NCBI GenBank assembly: GCA_014526335.1
Contig: JACTAT010000024.1
Span: 459,635 to 523,634, forward strand
Length of the DNA: 64,000 bases
DNA from: Chrysaora quinquecirrha
Taxonomy: Eukaryota > Cnidaria > Scyphozoa > Semaeostomeae > Pelagiidae
Reading direction: 5' to 3'
The notes under the pieces were generated by a model. It was not told the origin of the DNA. It searched no databases and saw only the letters and a list, made by a program, of their open reading frames with translations. Position 1 is the stretch's first letter, and every line of letters begins with the position of its first letter. This document shows positions 1 through 10,599 of the stretch, one piece after another. Position numbers and translations under genes: made by a program.

Positions 1-317
1 AACCCTGATGGTTTTGGTTTGCTATTGAATTAATCGATATCCAATGGCAAGTTAACATTCTTAGAACCTTGTTGGATTACTAAAGCTAAAGTGGATTTTT
101 CTTTTTTTTTTTTATATCAATTCGGCTAAAAACTTTACAATTTACTACACGAACAAACTAACAGAACAAGACGATAGTGCAAGGAGCATGAAGATACATG
201 GCAACCCTGCACTTATTACAAATATTAATACTAGTGAATACTAATACCAATACAAGAAGATAAACTTACAGCAATACACACAAAAAACATTTATGATAAA
301 GTAAAGATGGCATAGGT

Positions 318-656
318 TCAATCAAAGCGTTCGGTAGCATATATGTACTTTAATGTAGCCTCAAGGATCATTCTATTGGACATAACTGGCAACTTTTCAT
401 CACCATAGAGTAGGATTTTAAGAAGCGCTTCATCAGAAAGGTCTGATAAGCCTTGAGGTTGTAATATATTTCTGACGGTATCGAGAAGATCCTGTCTTTG
501 CGCATCATAGCTATGGCAGAGCAGCAAAAAGTGTTCCGTGTCCTCAACCCCATCGTTGATAAGACACATTGGATTTACTGTGTCTTTAAAGTTGTGTTTA
601 AATTTGTGAAGATTTAGCTTACTTAGACCCACACGAAGTTGTGTTAGAATTGCCAA
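318..656 (-). pseudogene. LINE ORF2 C-terminal segment with Cys/His pattern
   Basis: A 112-residue frame that follows the thumb region directly. It carries CLINDGVEDTEHFLLLCHSY, the CxxxxxxxxTEHxLLxCH pattern common at the C-terminus of animal LINE ORF2 proteins, probably a nucleic-acid-binding knuckle. The stop at 318 is followed by about 200 bases of untranslated 3' region and then the T-run (A-tail on the coding strand). Confidence 0.75.
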
Positions 657-1447
657 GCCTTTCGGATCGTGGATGCTGTAGACAGGGTTGGGAAGGGACG
701 GATGAGTGAAAATAGTTTCTTTTTAAATATGCCCACAGTTGGCGATTGTCTTATCTCCGAGTCAAGTTTATTCCATTCCGAAAGACAGTTTGGGTAGAAG
801 CTTGCACCAAAACTCATTGTTCTTGTACGTATTTGCCCAATTATAGATGGTCTACGGAGGCGATAGTTGGATTGTGGAAGAGGTGGAATAGGCTGCCTTG
901 TATATTCAGGTGTTAGGTTGTTGACAAACTTGAAAAATAAAACAAGACGCCTGCTCCAACGTCTCAGGTTGAGCGATTCCCACCCAAGCTCGGTATAAAG
1001 TTTCTCTCGAGAAGTGCCTTTCCATGCGCCAGTTACCGCTAATGCAGCAGAATATTGAACGGATTCAATTTTTTCCATCAGATGATTTAGTTTCAGACTT
1101 TCACTATATATGCACTTCGTGGCTGGTATGTGATAGATAACGTCGCCGTAGTCTAGATGCGGTCTTACGTATAGTTTATAAAGTTCGTTTAGGGTGTGTC
1201 GAGGTAGATACTTCGAAAGGTATTTAATCATTCCTATTCCTCGTCTGGATTTAGAGATAGCTGACTTGATATGACCATTGAAAGCTAACTTAGAATCAAG
1301 TACAAGACCTAGATGTTTGTGCTCTTCAACTTTTAAAACTGGGGTATCATTGAATAGGATGGGTGGATGGTCAAGAGGTTTCTTTTCCTCGAAAATGTTA
1401 TTTCGACTGCTTGTTTGGTTGGGTCTGGATTGAAAGACATTTTCCAT
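644..1447 (-). pseudogene. LINE RT thumb and connection region
   Basis: The frame contains HKHLGLVLDSKL and YKLYVRPHLDYGDVIYHIP, the post-palm motifs shared by CR1/L2/Rex/Jockey-type LINEs, then VQYSAALAVTGAWKGTSREKLY and GWESLNLRRWSRRL, and ends with FGASFYPNCLSEWNKLD, the usual C-terminal pattern before the tail. It overlaps the next frame (318-656) by a few bases through another frame change. No host function is expected. Confidence 0.85.
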
Positions 1448-1484
1448 TTATTAGCCCATTGTCTAATGAGATTCAAATCATGGT

Positions 1485-2384
1485 TTAAATCACTCGCGGC
1501 GGATATGGGGTCACGGACAACGGTGAAAAGCGATGTATCATCTGCAAAAGTTTTACGTTACATTTTAAGTTGTCAGTTAGGTCGTCAATATACACTAAAA
1601 AGAAAAGAGGGCCTAATATGGAGCCTTGGGGGACACCGGCAAGGATATTTCCCCAGTCAGATGCTTTGCCATTCAACACTGTACGTTGTTTTCTGTCTGT
1701 AAGAAAATTTCGAATCAGAGACAGTAATTGACCGGAGATACCACAGCGACGTAGTTTAAACATGAGACCATCGTGCCACACTCTGTCAAATGCTTTAGAT
1801 ATGTCAAGGTATACGGATCTTACGTCAAGTGTTGGGTTGCAGTCAAAAGCTTTAGATATGGTATGTACTATTGATAGTAATTGGTTAATTGTCGAATCTC
1901 CCGGGCGAAATCCTGACTGATTAGGGTTCAGCAAATTGTTTGAAATCAAGTGCTCGTAGACAGTATCAAAAACTAACTTCTCTAAGATTTTGCCAAACAG
2001 TGGAAGTAAAGATATTGGACGGTAATTTTCCTTCGAGTTTTTGCTGTTCTTTTTATGCACAGGTACTACATTTGCTCTTTTCCAAGTTTCAGGGAAGATG
2101 CCATGGACTAAACAAGCTTCAAATATTATTTTCAGGGGCAGAACTAGAGTCCAGTCGCATATTTTTATCATGCGACCTGATATTTCGTCCCAGCCATGAG
2201 CCTTATTCGGGTTCAATGATCGAATTATCTTTAATATTTTTTCATCAGAAATATGAAAATCTGTGAGGGGTGGTGTTTCTGGCTGAAAGTCCGGTGGAAT
2301 TTCACTTGCAGTATTCAAGGTTGTACATTGGAGAACAAAGTAATCATTAAAGATTTGTGCCTTGGCAGAGTAGTCTAGGACCAA
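1485..2384 (-). pseudogene. LINE reverse transcriptase, fingers and palm
   Basis: RT motifs occur in order: GWDEISGRMIK, WKRANVVPVHKK, NYRPISLLPLFGKILEK, NQSGFRPGDSTINQLL, VYLDISKAFDRVWHDGL (first catalytic Asp) and GVPQGSILGPLFFLVYIDDL. The second catalytic box is present in the DNA (FADDTSLF) near 1545 but in a different frame, because a one-base indel lies immediately before it. The frame then runs on into unrelated residues to 1485. This is the second of the frame breaks that inactivate the copy. Confidence 0.9.
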
Positions 2385-2388
2385 TATG

Positions 2389-3363
2389 TCATTTTCTAAA
2401 AGTGGGGGGGATAATTGGTATTTTGTTTTTATTCAAGATCTTATTGACCAGTGACCAGTAAGATTTTCTTCCAGTATTAGGATTTGATAGCATGCGTCCA
2501 ACGTCCATCAAATACTTTTGCTTAGCATCTTCAATAAGCTTGGTCCCTCGAGATATCATATTCTGTATACCCTCTAATTTATCAACTGGTTGACCATTTT
2601 TCACAAAATTTTTATAAGCTAGATTCTTTTTGCGTATGAAATTTTTAATATGCTGGGTTATCCAAGGAGACTGCTGAGGCCTAACTGTGATGGTTTTATT
2701 GGGTATAAAGTTTGAGAAAATATTCAACAGAATTTCATTAAGCTTTATCACTTTCAAATTTGGGCAATCAATTTCACCAAGAATTTCACGCCAACGAAAC
2801 ATTTCAATGCTTTTCCTTAATGAATCTATATTAGCTTTGTTATAAGACCAGACTTTTCGCTTGTATGGCGGGAGGGGCAAATTTTCTATTGTCAGTTTAC
2901 CCCAAATAATTTGGTGATGGCATTGTTCATGAAGCGAAGGATGAACTCCAGAGTCGATAAAAAGATTGGGCTGATCCGTTAATATCAGATCGATACATGA
3001 TCTGGATTCACCAATAAAATGAGTTGGTTCAGAAATTAGCTGTTGGAGCCCAAGCTCCGCGATGAACGGCTCAAGGGATTTTCCTGCATCATTTTCCAGG
3101 TCATTCTCCCACCACTGAGGGGAGCGGGCATTAAAATCTCCGGTAATAATTATGCAGTAAGGATTCTCAGCAGCCATCTTGGATAACATTTGCTCAAAAT
3201 TTTCCATGAAATCACCTAACTCTGTTGCACTCTGACTGGGACTTCTATAAATGGTTGAAAAAAAGTACTTTTTCCGGTTCAGTTGAATTTCACAAACGAT
3301 ACATTCAGGAAGTGTGGCAATGTCAGGTCTATTTGTAGCTGGAAAAGAATCTTTTATATACAA
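2389..3363 (-). pseudogene. LINE ORF2: endonuclease C-terminal half and linker to RT
   Basis: The frame begins with LYIKDSF, the expected continuation of the endonuclease after the one-base shift at about 3360. Catalytic-core motifs are visible: TIYRSPS, IITGDFNARSP (Asp/Asn of the exonuclease-endonuclease-phosphatase fold), SCIDLILT, and an H-containing SLHEQCHHQIIW in place of the usual SDH. After about residue 160 the segment is the basic linker that precedes the RT domain (WITQHIKNFIRKKN). The frame ends at 2389 and RT continues in another frame from 2384. Loss of the frame makes this non-functional. Confidence 0.85.
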
Positions 3364-3985
3364 CCCAACACCTCCCGTTTTACATTTAGTGGATGGTTAT
3401 CATTAATGAATGTATATCCATCTAGCATCACATTACAGACATCAACTGTGCTGTCTAGATGAGTCTCAACAACTCCTATAAAGTCATAATTATAGATTGA
3501 ATTGTACGCCTCAATTTGGGAAATTCTGGTGAAGTCATGTGCAATGATGCTGTTTAGATTCCAAGTACAAAAATTAAAAGTATTTAAGTTTGGACCAGGA
3601 TTGCTCTCAACATCACCACTTAGTAATATGGTCCTGTGCGTGATCCATTGCATATGCAACATGTAGTACAGAAAAAATAATGCATAGGGGTACCCGTAAA
3701 CATGAGGAAGACGTTCGACTGTCAATGCTCCAGGTATAATGAGGTGAAGCCTTCTGGTCAATTCGAGCGCAGTGTAAAGGAATATTTTAACATATGCATA
3801 TAATCTAGTAAATACATGCAAGAAACTGGAAGAAGGATAGAACGTGCACTCTGCAAGGACTTGGATGGTAAAGGAAAAGGGTAATAGGAAGACTGATAAT
3901 ATTACGAAAAGCCGCAAAACAGGAAGAACCTTAGGATCGTTAATATCGTCAAGAGGAATGAGAATCGGCGCATTTGTCTACTTGT
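3354..3985 (-). pseudogene. LINE ORF N-terminus: hydrophobic leader, 2A peptide, start of endonuclease
   Basis: No ATG opens this frame. The longest reading begins with an in-frame TTG at 3917 and the frame stays open up to a TAG near 3985. The first 24 residues are strongly hydrophobic and resemble a signal peptide, followed by further hydrophobic segments. A canonical 2A sequence lies at residues 101-109 counted from the TTG. Endonuclease domain motifs follow directly (NFCTWNLNS, then VGVVETHL-like FIGVVETHL). The frame ends at 3354 where a one-base shift separates it from the rest of the endonuclease. In LINEs of sea urchins and other invertebrates 2A peptides in this position separate a leader from the polyprotein; that role here is inferred. 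Confidence 0.8.
3591..3617 (-). other. 2A-like ribosome-skipping peptide motif
   Basis: The nine codons encode GDVESNPGP, an exact match to the D(V/I)ExNPGP consensus, preceded by LLS. Skipping would occur between the last Gly and Pro, releasing a hydrophobic leader of about 108 residues from the endonuclease-RT protein. The motif is fully conserved although the surrounding element is frameshifted. Confidence 0.85.
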
Positions 3986-4059
3986 GAAGGAAGACAAATG
4001 GAACGTACCAATTGCTGCCCGCCATTGACTTATATCAACCTGCATCATCAAATACGGAT

Positions 4060-4870
4060 CTTCTCATACATATTTTGCGTAAATAAATACAAAAGCTCTT
4101 TCGAACACTGGAAAACTGATTCGATACGTAAGTATATGACTGAGGCGTAAGCAAGTTCACTGGCATCAGAAAAGCAATGTAACTGAATAGACGCTATTTC
4201 CTTTTCCTTAAAATAGCATTGAGAGATAGAAATTTAAGTACAGAAAGTAAGTTTCTGAAGTTCAGAAAGCAAGGATTAGTATTTGAGGCGGTCTTCTCCT
4301 TGAAGTTCCTCATCCCAAGTTACCTTTGTTGTTGACACAGAGTTGCTGGAAAAAAGCTTTGAAAGTTACAACAAAATGGCTTAACACACCAAGAGGATCG
4401 AAAATCTTAGCAGTGATTTTCAACAAAGATGTTTTAGAAGGTGAAAGCTGTTTTGCATATTGATAGACGTCCTGTATATTAAAAAAGCAACTCATCAGCT
4501 ACAGTGTCCCAAGTGACTCCTAAAACCTTTGTTACGTTCTTGTTGGAGACAAGTCGGTAGCTGAGGAAGAAAGATTTTGTTAAGCTGAAGCTGAATCCAA
4601 AACAACAACATCGTTAGCAACATTTAATCCTTCGCCTTGTTGTATTTGTTCTAACAGTTCCTTAAAGTTCGATTGTCATTTACGCAGATTGAATCGTGAA
4701 GAACTGGTGATTTCCTTAGTGGCCTTATAGATTTCTAAGCATTCCTTAGTACTGTTAGCACCTGTAGTCATATCATAACATAAAAGTTATTGATTACCTT
4801 GGAGACTTCAGGATATTTGTCTTTAACAAAAGTGATGTTATTATGTATAGTTGCGCCGAGAATAGAAGAT
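4060..4870 (-). pseudogene. BEL/Pao RT C-terminus and RNase H remnants
   Basis: Scattered frames continue the Pao protein: ILGATIHNNITFV, then in 4310-4495 SLLKITAKIFDPLGVLSHFV and KAFFQQLC, and near 4150 the RNase-H-type FSDASELAYASVIYLR. The YVDD catalytic box is not preserved in any frame I could read (the matching place reads NFYVMI). After about 4060 the similarity ends near the 5' end of the neighbouring LINE. Confidence 0.7.
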
Positions 4871-5304
4871 GAAGATTTTTACCTGAATGGGAGGCGACAG
4901 AAATGTAACTGGACAATAGAATAATTTCCTGCACCTACGTCTTCGAACCATAGAAATCGCAACATATCACGATCACTTTGTTTGATGCCGATTTGTAAGA
5001 ATGCCTTTTCAATATCCGCTGTCAAAGCTATAGAATTACTGCTAAAGTTGATAAGAATATCATACAAAGCCGGTACCAAGTTCGGCCCTCGGTCCAAACA
5101 ATCGTTTAGCGATAACGATTTCCTTGATGCTTTAGCGCTCGCATCAAACACGACACGTAATTTACATGTTTCCCTATCGTTACGTAATACTCCATGATGA
5201 GGCAGAAAATGTTTCTGTTTATTCACGTTATGCGATTGTACGACCCTTTCGATAACGCCTGATTTGAGTTGCTCCTTGATTACATTATCATACATACGTA
5301 ACAA
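4870..5304 (-). pseudogene. BEL/Pao reverse transcriptase, N-terminal part
   Basis: Conserved Pao RT motifs are visible: LRMYDNVIKEQLKSGVIERV, HFLPHHGVLR, KLRVVFDASAKAS, SLNDCLDRGPNLVPALYDIL and IALTADIEKAFLQIGI, where the last contains the first catalytic Asp. The frame breaks at about 4880 just after the QLHFCRLPF (normally VVFGL.SSPF) segment. No functional protein is possible. Confidence 0.85.
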
Positions 5305-5436
5305 TTCGGGATTCTTTCTTAACCCGAGTTTCTAATGATTTCAAACGACCTTCGCATTACTCATAGTTATCAGGAAGCGATTCCAGTAAATCGTCTAACC
5401 AAGATAAACTAACTTCATAGCGATTGCCATCAAAAT

Positions 5437-5970
5437 TTATATTGCACTGTTCGATAAACTTAAATTTGTGTGTGACTTAACTGGCCCTGAAACGATCCAC
5501 CCTAACTTACTTTTAATAGCTTCTGGACCAGATTCTCCTCTTATTTCGTCTCCGACAACGAATTTATGATATTTATCTAAACCAATTAATATGTCGATAG
5601 TCTCACTATCGTTATCTACTTTACAAGGATCATCTGCGAGATTCAAACTAATAAGATGATCAAACAAATCTAAATCAATCTTAGTTTCGACTGGAGAACA
5701 TAAAACAGGATAGGTTAGAGCGAGTATTTCAATGTATTTACTGCCTGACGTTTCTAGTTTGAGACTGACCTTACTACACCTATGCTTGCGAAATTTATCA
5801 GTAATGAAAGTATTTAAATTCAACATTTCCGAACCTTGCACATCTATATCTAATTTAGTTTTAAGATTTTCTGTGATATATGTATTTTGACTACCGAAAT
5901 CAAACAACACACGGATAGATACCTTATCATTTTCATTGTCCTTGACTGCATATGTTCTTGCTGTCTGCAT
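5437..5970 (-). pseudogene. BEL/Pao aspartic protease (DUF1758-like)
   Basis: The 177-residue frame contains VSIRVLFDFGSQNTYITENL, matching the DUF1758 retropepsin active-site region, but the catalytic triad position that is normally D-S/T-G reads D-F-G, which would disable the enzyme. Further motifs are IDILIGLDKYHKFV and SKLGWIVSGPV, typical of the end of this domain. It is followed by the linker YEVSLSWLDDLL..LPDNYE that leads to RT, visible in a shifted frame at about 5310-5440. Confidence 0.8.
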
Positions 5971-6054
5971 TAGAACTGCTGTCTTCTTCCTTTTGTGACT
6001 GCTCGTTGCTGAAACAGTATCCGTTCCATTTTCTCTTTCATTCTGATTTTAAAT

Positions 6055-6530
6055 TTAACTCCTTTTACATAATGCCTGATTATGATGTCCCTGACATGTC
6101 CTACATTTTCTTCTCGCATCACAGTCCTTTGCCATATGACCATTTCTTAAAAAGTGAAAGCATCTACCAGATTTCTGAATGATTTCTTTCCTTGTGTTTA
6201 CTGATTGAACCTTCTTGCATTCCGCAGAATAATGATTTCCTGAACAAAACAAACATTTAGGCCAACTTGACTTCGAATCTTTAGAATGAAGCGTAGTTGC
6301 TGAAGGTATTTTGACAAAGGGTTTCTTAATTCCAGGATTGGCATTTGCATTCGCTATTGCAACATCTTTGTTGATCTCTCTAGCTTCCACTTCTCTCTGT
6401 AGTAAATTCATGAGTCCTTTGAGAGACCAAACGTCCTTTGTAGTTGTCGAGCGATTTGCAATGAGATTGAATCTTGCAAACGTGACATTATTAGTGGGAT
6501 CAATAGGCTTCCATATGCGTCAGAAGTAAC
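6055..6530 (-). pseudogene. BEL/Pao gag zinc knuckles
   Basis: The frame at 6055-6411 carries CLFCSGNHYSAEC, then CFHFLRNGHMAKDC and CRTCQGHHNQALC, which read as three consecutive C-x2-C-x4-H-x4-C knuckles; the second has Phe in place of the second Cys position (CFHF), so it is probably damaged. Upstream, 6411-6530 reads as the link from the gag domain. In BEL/Pao these knuckles bind template RNA. The frame ends before the protease begins at 5970. Confidence 0.8.
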
Positions 6531-6542
6531 CCCCAAAGTTTC

Positions 6543-6923
6543 CTATCCTCCAATCTGAATGTTTATTGTATCATAAACTAATCTTAGTTTAGCAATGTTC
6601 TCTGTTTCACATGATTTAAGCTTAATAAGTTCATCCATGTGAGCACTAATGATTTTTTGCTTGTTCCCGAATCTTTCTTGCAATAGTTTGATTGCCAAAG
6701 TATAAGTTCTTTCTCTGAGGGGCAATCCTTCGCTAGCTCTTGCTGCAGTTCCTTCCAATGATCTTTGTAAGTAGTTAAATTTATCAATTGATGATAAATC
6801 TTCATTCGAGTCAACCATGCTGACGAAACTATCCCAGGATGTAAGAAATTTAGTTATCTCACCATTGAATTTTGGCAGAGGAATCTTCGGTAGTTTTGCT
6901 TCAGTAGATTCATGTTCTCCCAA
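6543..6923 (-). pseudogene. BEL/Pao gag-like DUF1759 domain
   Basis: The 126-residue frame has the DUF1759 signature: KIPLPKFNGEI, WDSFVSMVDSNEDLSSIDKF, NYLQRSLEGTAARASEGLPL and AIKLLQERFGNKQKI. In BEL/Pao elements this domain heads the Gag-Pol polyprotein. The frame stops at 6543 and the zinc-knuckle segment continues in another frame after a short gap. A start ATG is present at 6923, about 20 residues before the first conserved motif, with no LTR recognised upstream. Confidence 0.85.
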
Positions 6924-6959
6924 GTTTATTTTTAATGGTCATTGTTGCGGAATTTTCTT

Positions 6960-7740
6960 TCTCAATAGAGCACGATGAAACTGTGATAACATTTTAAATG
7001 GAAGATGGAAAGGGGAATTGTGGAACAAAGACTCGGATCAAAAATTCATGAAGAAATTATTTGTTGATTTAAAAGTCTACGACTTATTTTTATTTAAAGT
7101 CATCAAAAAAGTGTTATTAGACTAATAATATTAATAATGCTGCAAGCCGCCCCTGCTGCTTTGCATAGTGCACTACCCTTCCTTGGTGTTGAAGATGGCA
7201 TTTGTGTCCTTTTTTGTCATGAATTGTAACTTTGCTATGTCTCCCACCTGTCCTTTGGGCCCTAAATTGCATTTATACACTAGCATCCCAAAGAAATATT
7301 AGAGTTGAGGATTAAATTACATAATGACCTTTTTTGTAATATCAATGTCTGCATCCTCAAATTATTTTTTTTTTTAAATTCAGACCCTGTGCACACGAGA
7401 ACAGGACCAGTTTGGTTCCGTTCTTTTCTGAAACTGATCCCAAATTCCCAAATTTTGCTCCCGTACACAGGCGATCGGACTGAAAAAATTTTGCATGCAC
7501 ACAAGACCCAGAAAGTATGTTCAGACCGTTCAAACAAAGAACAACACATTTGGGCACCCAAAACCTGAGATTTCTTTCTCTGTGAAGCTCGGCATGTCCC
7601 TTTACCAAACACTGAAGAAGTTTTGTCTCCAACAATCAGATAAGCATCTGATAAAGCTCAAACTCTCAACAAAACTAAGAATTTTATTTCGACCAATGAA
7701 GAAACAGCCTTGCTGATGAAAATTGTTTTAGAATACTAAA
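6960..7740. other. No recognisable gene
   Basis: The interval holds only short overlapping frames on both strands between 7280 and 7716, with no protein family recognised, and a T-run near 7367. It separates the BEL/Pao copy from the remnants of DNA transposons. Confidence 0.5.
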
Positions 7741-8370
7741 CCAGAAAGCTTGCTGATGCCCAGGATAGGGAAATGGTGAGATCGAAGTATGAAGATATTT
7801 ATAAAAGTTTTCTCGAGGCCTATCCTTGTGAAGATGATGGATTGGTAGAGTTTCCAAAATGCCCAGAGGAGTTTACAAAAGATAAAATAACATCCAAAAT
7901 AAAGAAAATAAAAAGACTGGATTCAGGAAAACAATAGATAGTGGTCGAAAGGGTGGTGGGGGGAGAGTTGTATATGCCTGATATGACGACTGCACAGAAA
8001 TATGGTCTGGTTGCCCTGCAGCAGAAAGTATTGTTGAAGGGATTGAGACTGCTGAAGTAAGCCTTGTTGAAAATGTTTCACTTGATGAAAGTGAAGAAAC
8101 CTCAAGTCTTCTATCAACAACAGGAAGCCCAGCAACAGGCAAAGAACAAGTAGAACCTTCTGAGCTTACTCTGGAAAATGAGTTTGAGAAAGAAAATTAT
8201 ACAAGCATTGAACCTCTAAGGAAGAAAATGAAACAACAGAAAGAAGAGCTCTCCAATATTTTAAAAGACACAAAGAATGCCAAATCAATAAAGAAGGTTG
8301 CATTTCAAGAGCAGATGATGAACTTGACAAAAGAAGATGTGCAGATAAAAAGGAAGACGTGGAAATGAAG
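7741..8370 (+). pseudogene. Degenerate Myb/SANT-like (MADF-type) protein of transposon origin
   Basis: Plus-strand reading gives EMVRSKYEDIYKSFLEAYP, then KDKITSKIKKI, then in another frame DSGRKGGGGRVVY and WSGCPAAESIVEGIETAE, followed by an acidic Ser/Thr-rich stretch and a basic coiled tail (EPLRKKMKQQKEELSNI). This layout matches small trihelix/MSANT-like proteins frequent in invertebrate transposons. At least two frame changes and stops interrupt it. A link to the transposase remnant 700 bases downstream is possible but unproven. Confidence 0.45.
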
Positions 8371-9039
8371 AAGAAGCTATTATCGCAATATGAAGCATCA
8401 GAGCAGCAATGATTCAACAGCCAATCCATTTGTAGAATATTTAAAATGACAATAACTGCACAATAAATTCTGAACATTAATATCAGTAGTTCACTACAAT
8501 AAGTTTATTTATCTTTAATGAGTATACTTTGCAACTATTTTTACTTCAGAGTGATGATTATATTTAAATGAAATTTCACGAGCCTGTCCTACCATGCTGG
8601 TTAGAATCAATTAAAAATAAATCCCTTAAGACTTGTCGCTGCCTGGAGAAGTGCTGCAAAGTAACTGCAGCAATAATATTCATCATAGATGACAAATATG
8701 ACAACAGTGTGCTCGCATACCCAAAATTTATGTGCTTTCTTCTAGGATTCATTTCTATCAGACATAGACAACTGTAGAGGCAAGGGACAACAAAGCTGTT
8801 TTTAAGATTTTTGCACCCAAGAAAAACAGCTTCGAACTAATTTAAAAATGGCCTCGTTTCCCATCTATACTAATTTGGATCAGATCCAGGTGTTCAAAGA
8901 GAGCGAAATGGATCAGATCCAAAAAAGAAAAGCTATTTTAAGTTGTGAAAGGTTGTCTTAGCTTGTGAAAGACAAAATTAAACCATTTTTCTCAACGTCT
9001 GCTGCTGATTAAAGTGCATCTCTGTCTTCTCTGTCTTGA

Positions 9040-9640
9040 TTGAGCCAAATGTTTTGTTGTTTTATCAGCCACTATTTCAAAGATGTATCGTCTATGGGTA
9101 CCAACACTTGCAACGAAGGTGAAACTGTTAATTGCCAGCATCTTTCAGAGGAAAGTTCATTGATTGCATATGCATCACTGACTGCATTGAAATCTTTACA
9201 GGAAGACCAAAGAACTTAACAGCCCGTGCACAACCTTCGTCAAGCTATAAATATAAAACACATGTGAATACTTAATAGGGAGCAGATGGTGCTGCTATGT
9301 TTTTGTCACATGGTTGGGGAGGAAGAGTATCTGATAAGCAGATAACAATGGAATCTAGATTTTTACACAACGTTACTATTGGTCACTGACTGTCTGTATA
9401 ATGGCTGACAGAGGTTTCTTAATTAAAGATGAACTAAACGAAAGAGGTGCACTATTAAAGATTCCTCATTTCACTAAAGGGAAAGAGCAATTTTCGGCAA
9501 AAGAGGTTGATAAGTCACGGCAACTGGCTTTTGTTAGAATACATGTTAAAGAGTCACTGGTCGTTTGAAGGATTTTAGATTATTACAAACTGTGATACCA
9601 ATTACACAAGTCAACTTACTGGATAGAATTATGACAATTC
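9040..9640 (+). pseudogene. DDE_Tnp_4-type transposase remnant (ISL2EU/Harbinger-like)
   Basis: Read across several frames the plus strand shows DCIEIFTGRPKNLTARAQ (first catalytic Asp), SYKYKTHV, GADGAAMFLSHGWGGRVSDK, QITMESRFL, LADRGFLIKDELNERGALLK with the second Asp seen as ADRGF, IPHFTKGKEQFSAKEVDKSR and QLAFVRIHVKE with the terminal Glu. This is the DDE superfamily endonuclease fold shared by IS4/ISL2EU and Harbinger elements. Stops and indels (about 9240-9270, 9400, 9560) make it a pseudogene. It lies tail-to-tail with a SWIM/YqaJ-type remnant on the opposite strand. Confidence 0.8.
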
Positions 9641-9895
9641 TCTGTGGTGTGATAAATTTAAACAGAAGTATCATTAATAAAAAAGATGTCTGACATGAAC
9701 TAGACTAAAAAACCATGATTTGACATTATGAAAATAATCACAGTTATCTCTGGTTTCAATCATTTGAATAACAGTATTACTAATAAAGAGAATGTCTGAA
9801 ACGAAATTCTGGAATTTTGTCAACCTTCTGAATGTTGTCAACAACTATGGCTGTTTTATTGATGTTGAACGGCTCCTGGAACTGTGAGCTGGATA

Positions 9896-10589
9896 TCAAA
9901 TTATGTCTAAAAGATGGATCTGCATGGCAATTCTTTCCCTTGGTAGAAGCTGGAGACTTTGTGGTTGGGAGCATTTGTTTTTTGCTCGTTTGAAAAAGAT
10001 TTGGTCCATAGGGGTTTGCTCAACATGCTTCTTTCTTCCTTTCCATGAGAATAGTTTGCTTGTACAAGCTTTTTCTTCATTGACTTTGTAATGTAGAGCA
10101 GCCTCAAGTTTCAAGAGCCATGCAGCAACATGACTACATTCGGAGCCCAACCCAGCCATAGACGCATAATTGTCACTCAATATCCAACCATTTTGGATGT
10201 TTATTGTCACCCAGACATCATACATCACAGCTGATTTGCTCTGTCTTTCACTTGGTAAACCTAAGAGTATAAGTAACAAATCTTTCCAGATAATAATGGC
10301 AAAAACCGAAAGTTAATGCTCAGATCAGTAATTGTAATATCTGATTTCCTACCTTTCACTTCATGAAGCAAAAAGACTTGGAACAAGTTTCATGATAGAA
10401 GCAGTTCTGCACATGTCCTTCTCTGAAAAACTCAAACCCATCTAAAGACCTTAAATCCTTAACTGCCTCCTTTGTGTATTCACTTAGAGTATCAACCAAA
10501 TATTTAATCACATTCGACCACCAGATATTGGGAAGCTTCCTGATATCTTCCAGCCATCCTGTTGTTGCGTATAGGTTTTCAAGCTTCAC
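9896..10589 (-). pseudogene. SWIM zinc-finger / YqaJ-family protein remnant of an ISL2EU-like element
   Basis: Two minus-strand frames read on from one another. The first (10356-10589) has KLPNIWWSNVIKYLVDTLSE, YTKEAVKDLRSLDGFEFFRE and GHVQNCFYHE. The second (9896-10279) has SMAGLGSECSHVAAWLLKLE and KKHVEQTPMDQI. Together they match the N-terminal and SWIM regions of proteins that carry a downstream YqaJ exonuclease domain and accompany DDE transposases in ISL2EU elements. The nuclease core itself is not visible. The gap between the two frames may be an intron or a deletion. Confidence 0.65.
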
Positions 10590-10599
10590 TCCATTTGTC

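Larger units (their letters stand above)
100..3990 (-). mobile_element. Non-LTR retrotransposon (LINE) with endonuclease, RT and N-terminal 2A peptide, decayed
   Basis: Read on the minus strand, consecutive open frames give a hydrophobic N-terminus with a 2A motif, an APE-type endonuclease, a reverse transcriptase, a thumb region and a C-terminal Cys/His segment. The T-run at about 101-113 would be the element's poly(A) tail, which marks the 3' end. The 5' end abuts BEL/Pao sequence near 3990. The reading frame changes at about 3360, 2387, 1550 and 650 through single-base indels, so the copy is inactive. The PQGSILGP and FADD motifs and the YKLYVRPHLDYGDV thumb motif point to the CR1/L2/Rex-like group; the exact clade was not determined. 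Confidence 0.9.
4020..6945 (-). mobile_element. BEL/Pao LTR retrotransposon copy, decayed, 3' part missing
   Basis: On the minus strand the order is gag (DUF1759-like), CCHC zinc knuckles, a DUF1758-type aspartic protease, Pao-type RT and an RNase-H-like region, which is the diagnostic BEL/Pao order. No integrase and no pair of long terminal repeats could be found, and the LINE at 100-3990 starts just where the RNase H region fades. Either the LINE inserted into it or the copy was truncated. Numerous stops and frame changes show it is old. Confidence 0.85.

Noticed and set aside
7280..7716. Overlapping frames on both strands as possible small genes
   Set aside because: No family motif, no splice context and opposite-strand overlap; they appear to be chance open frames.
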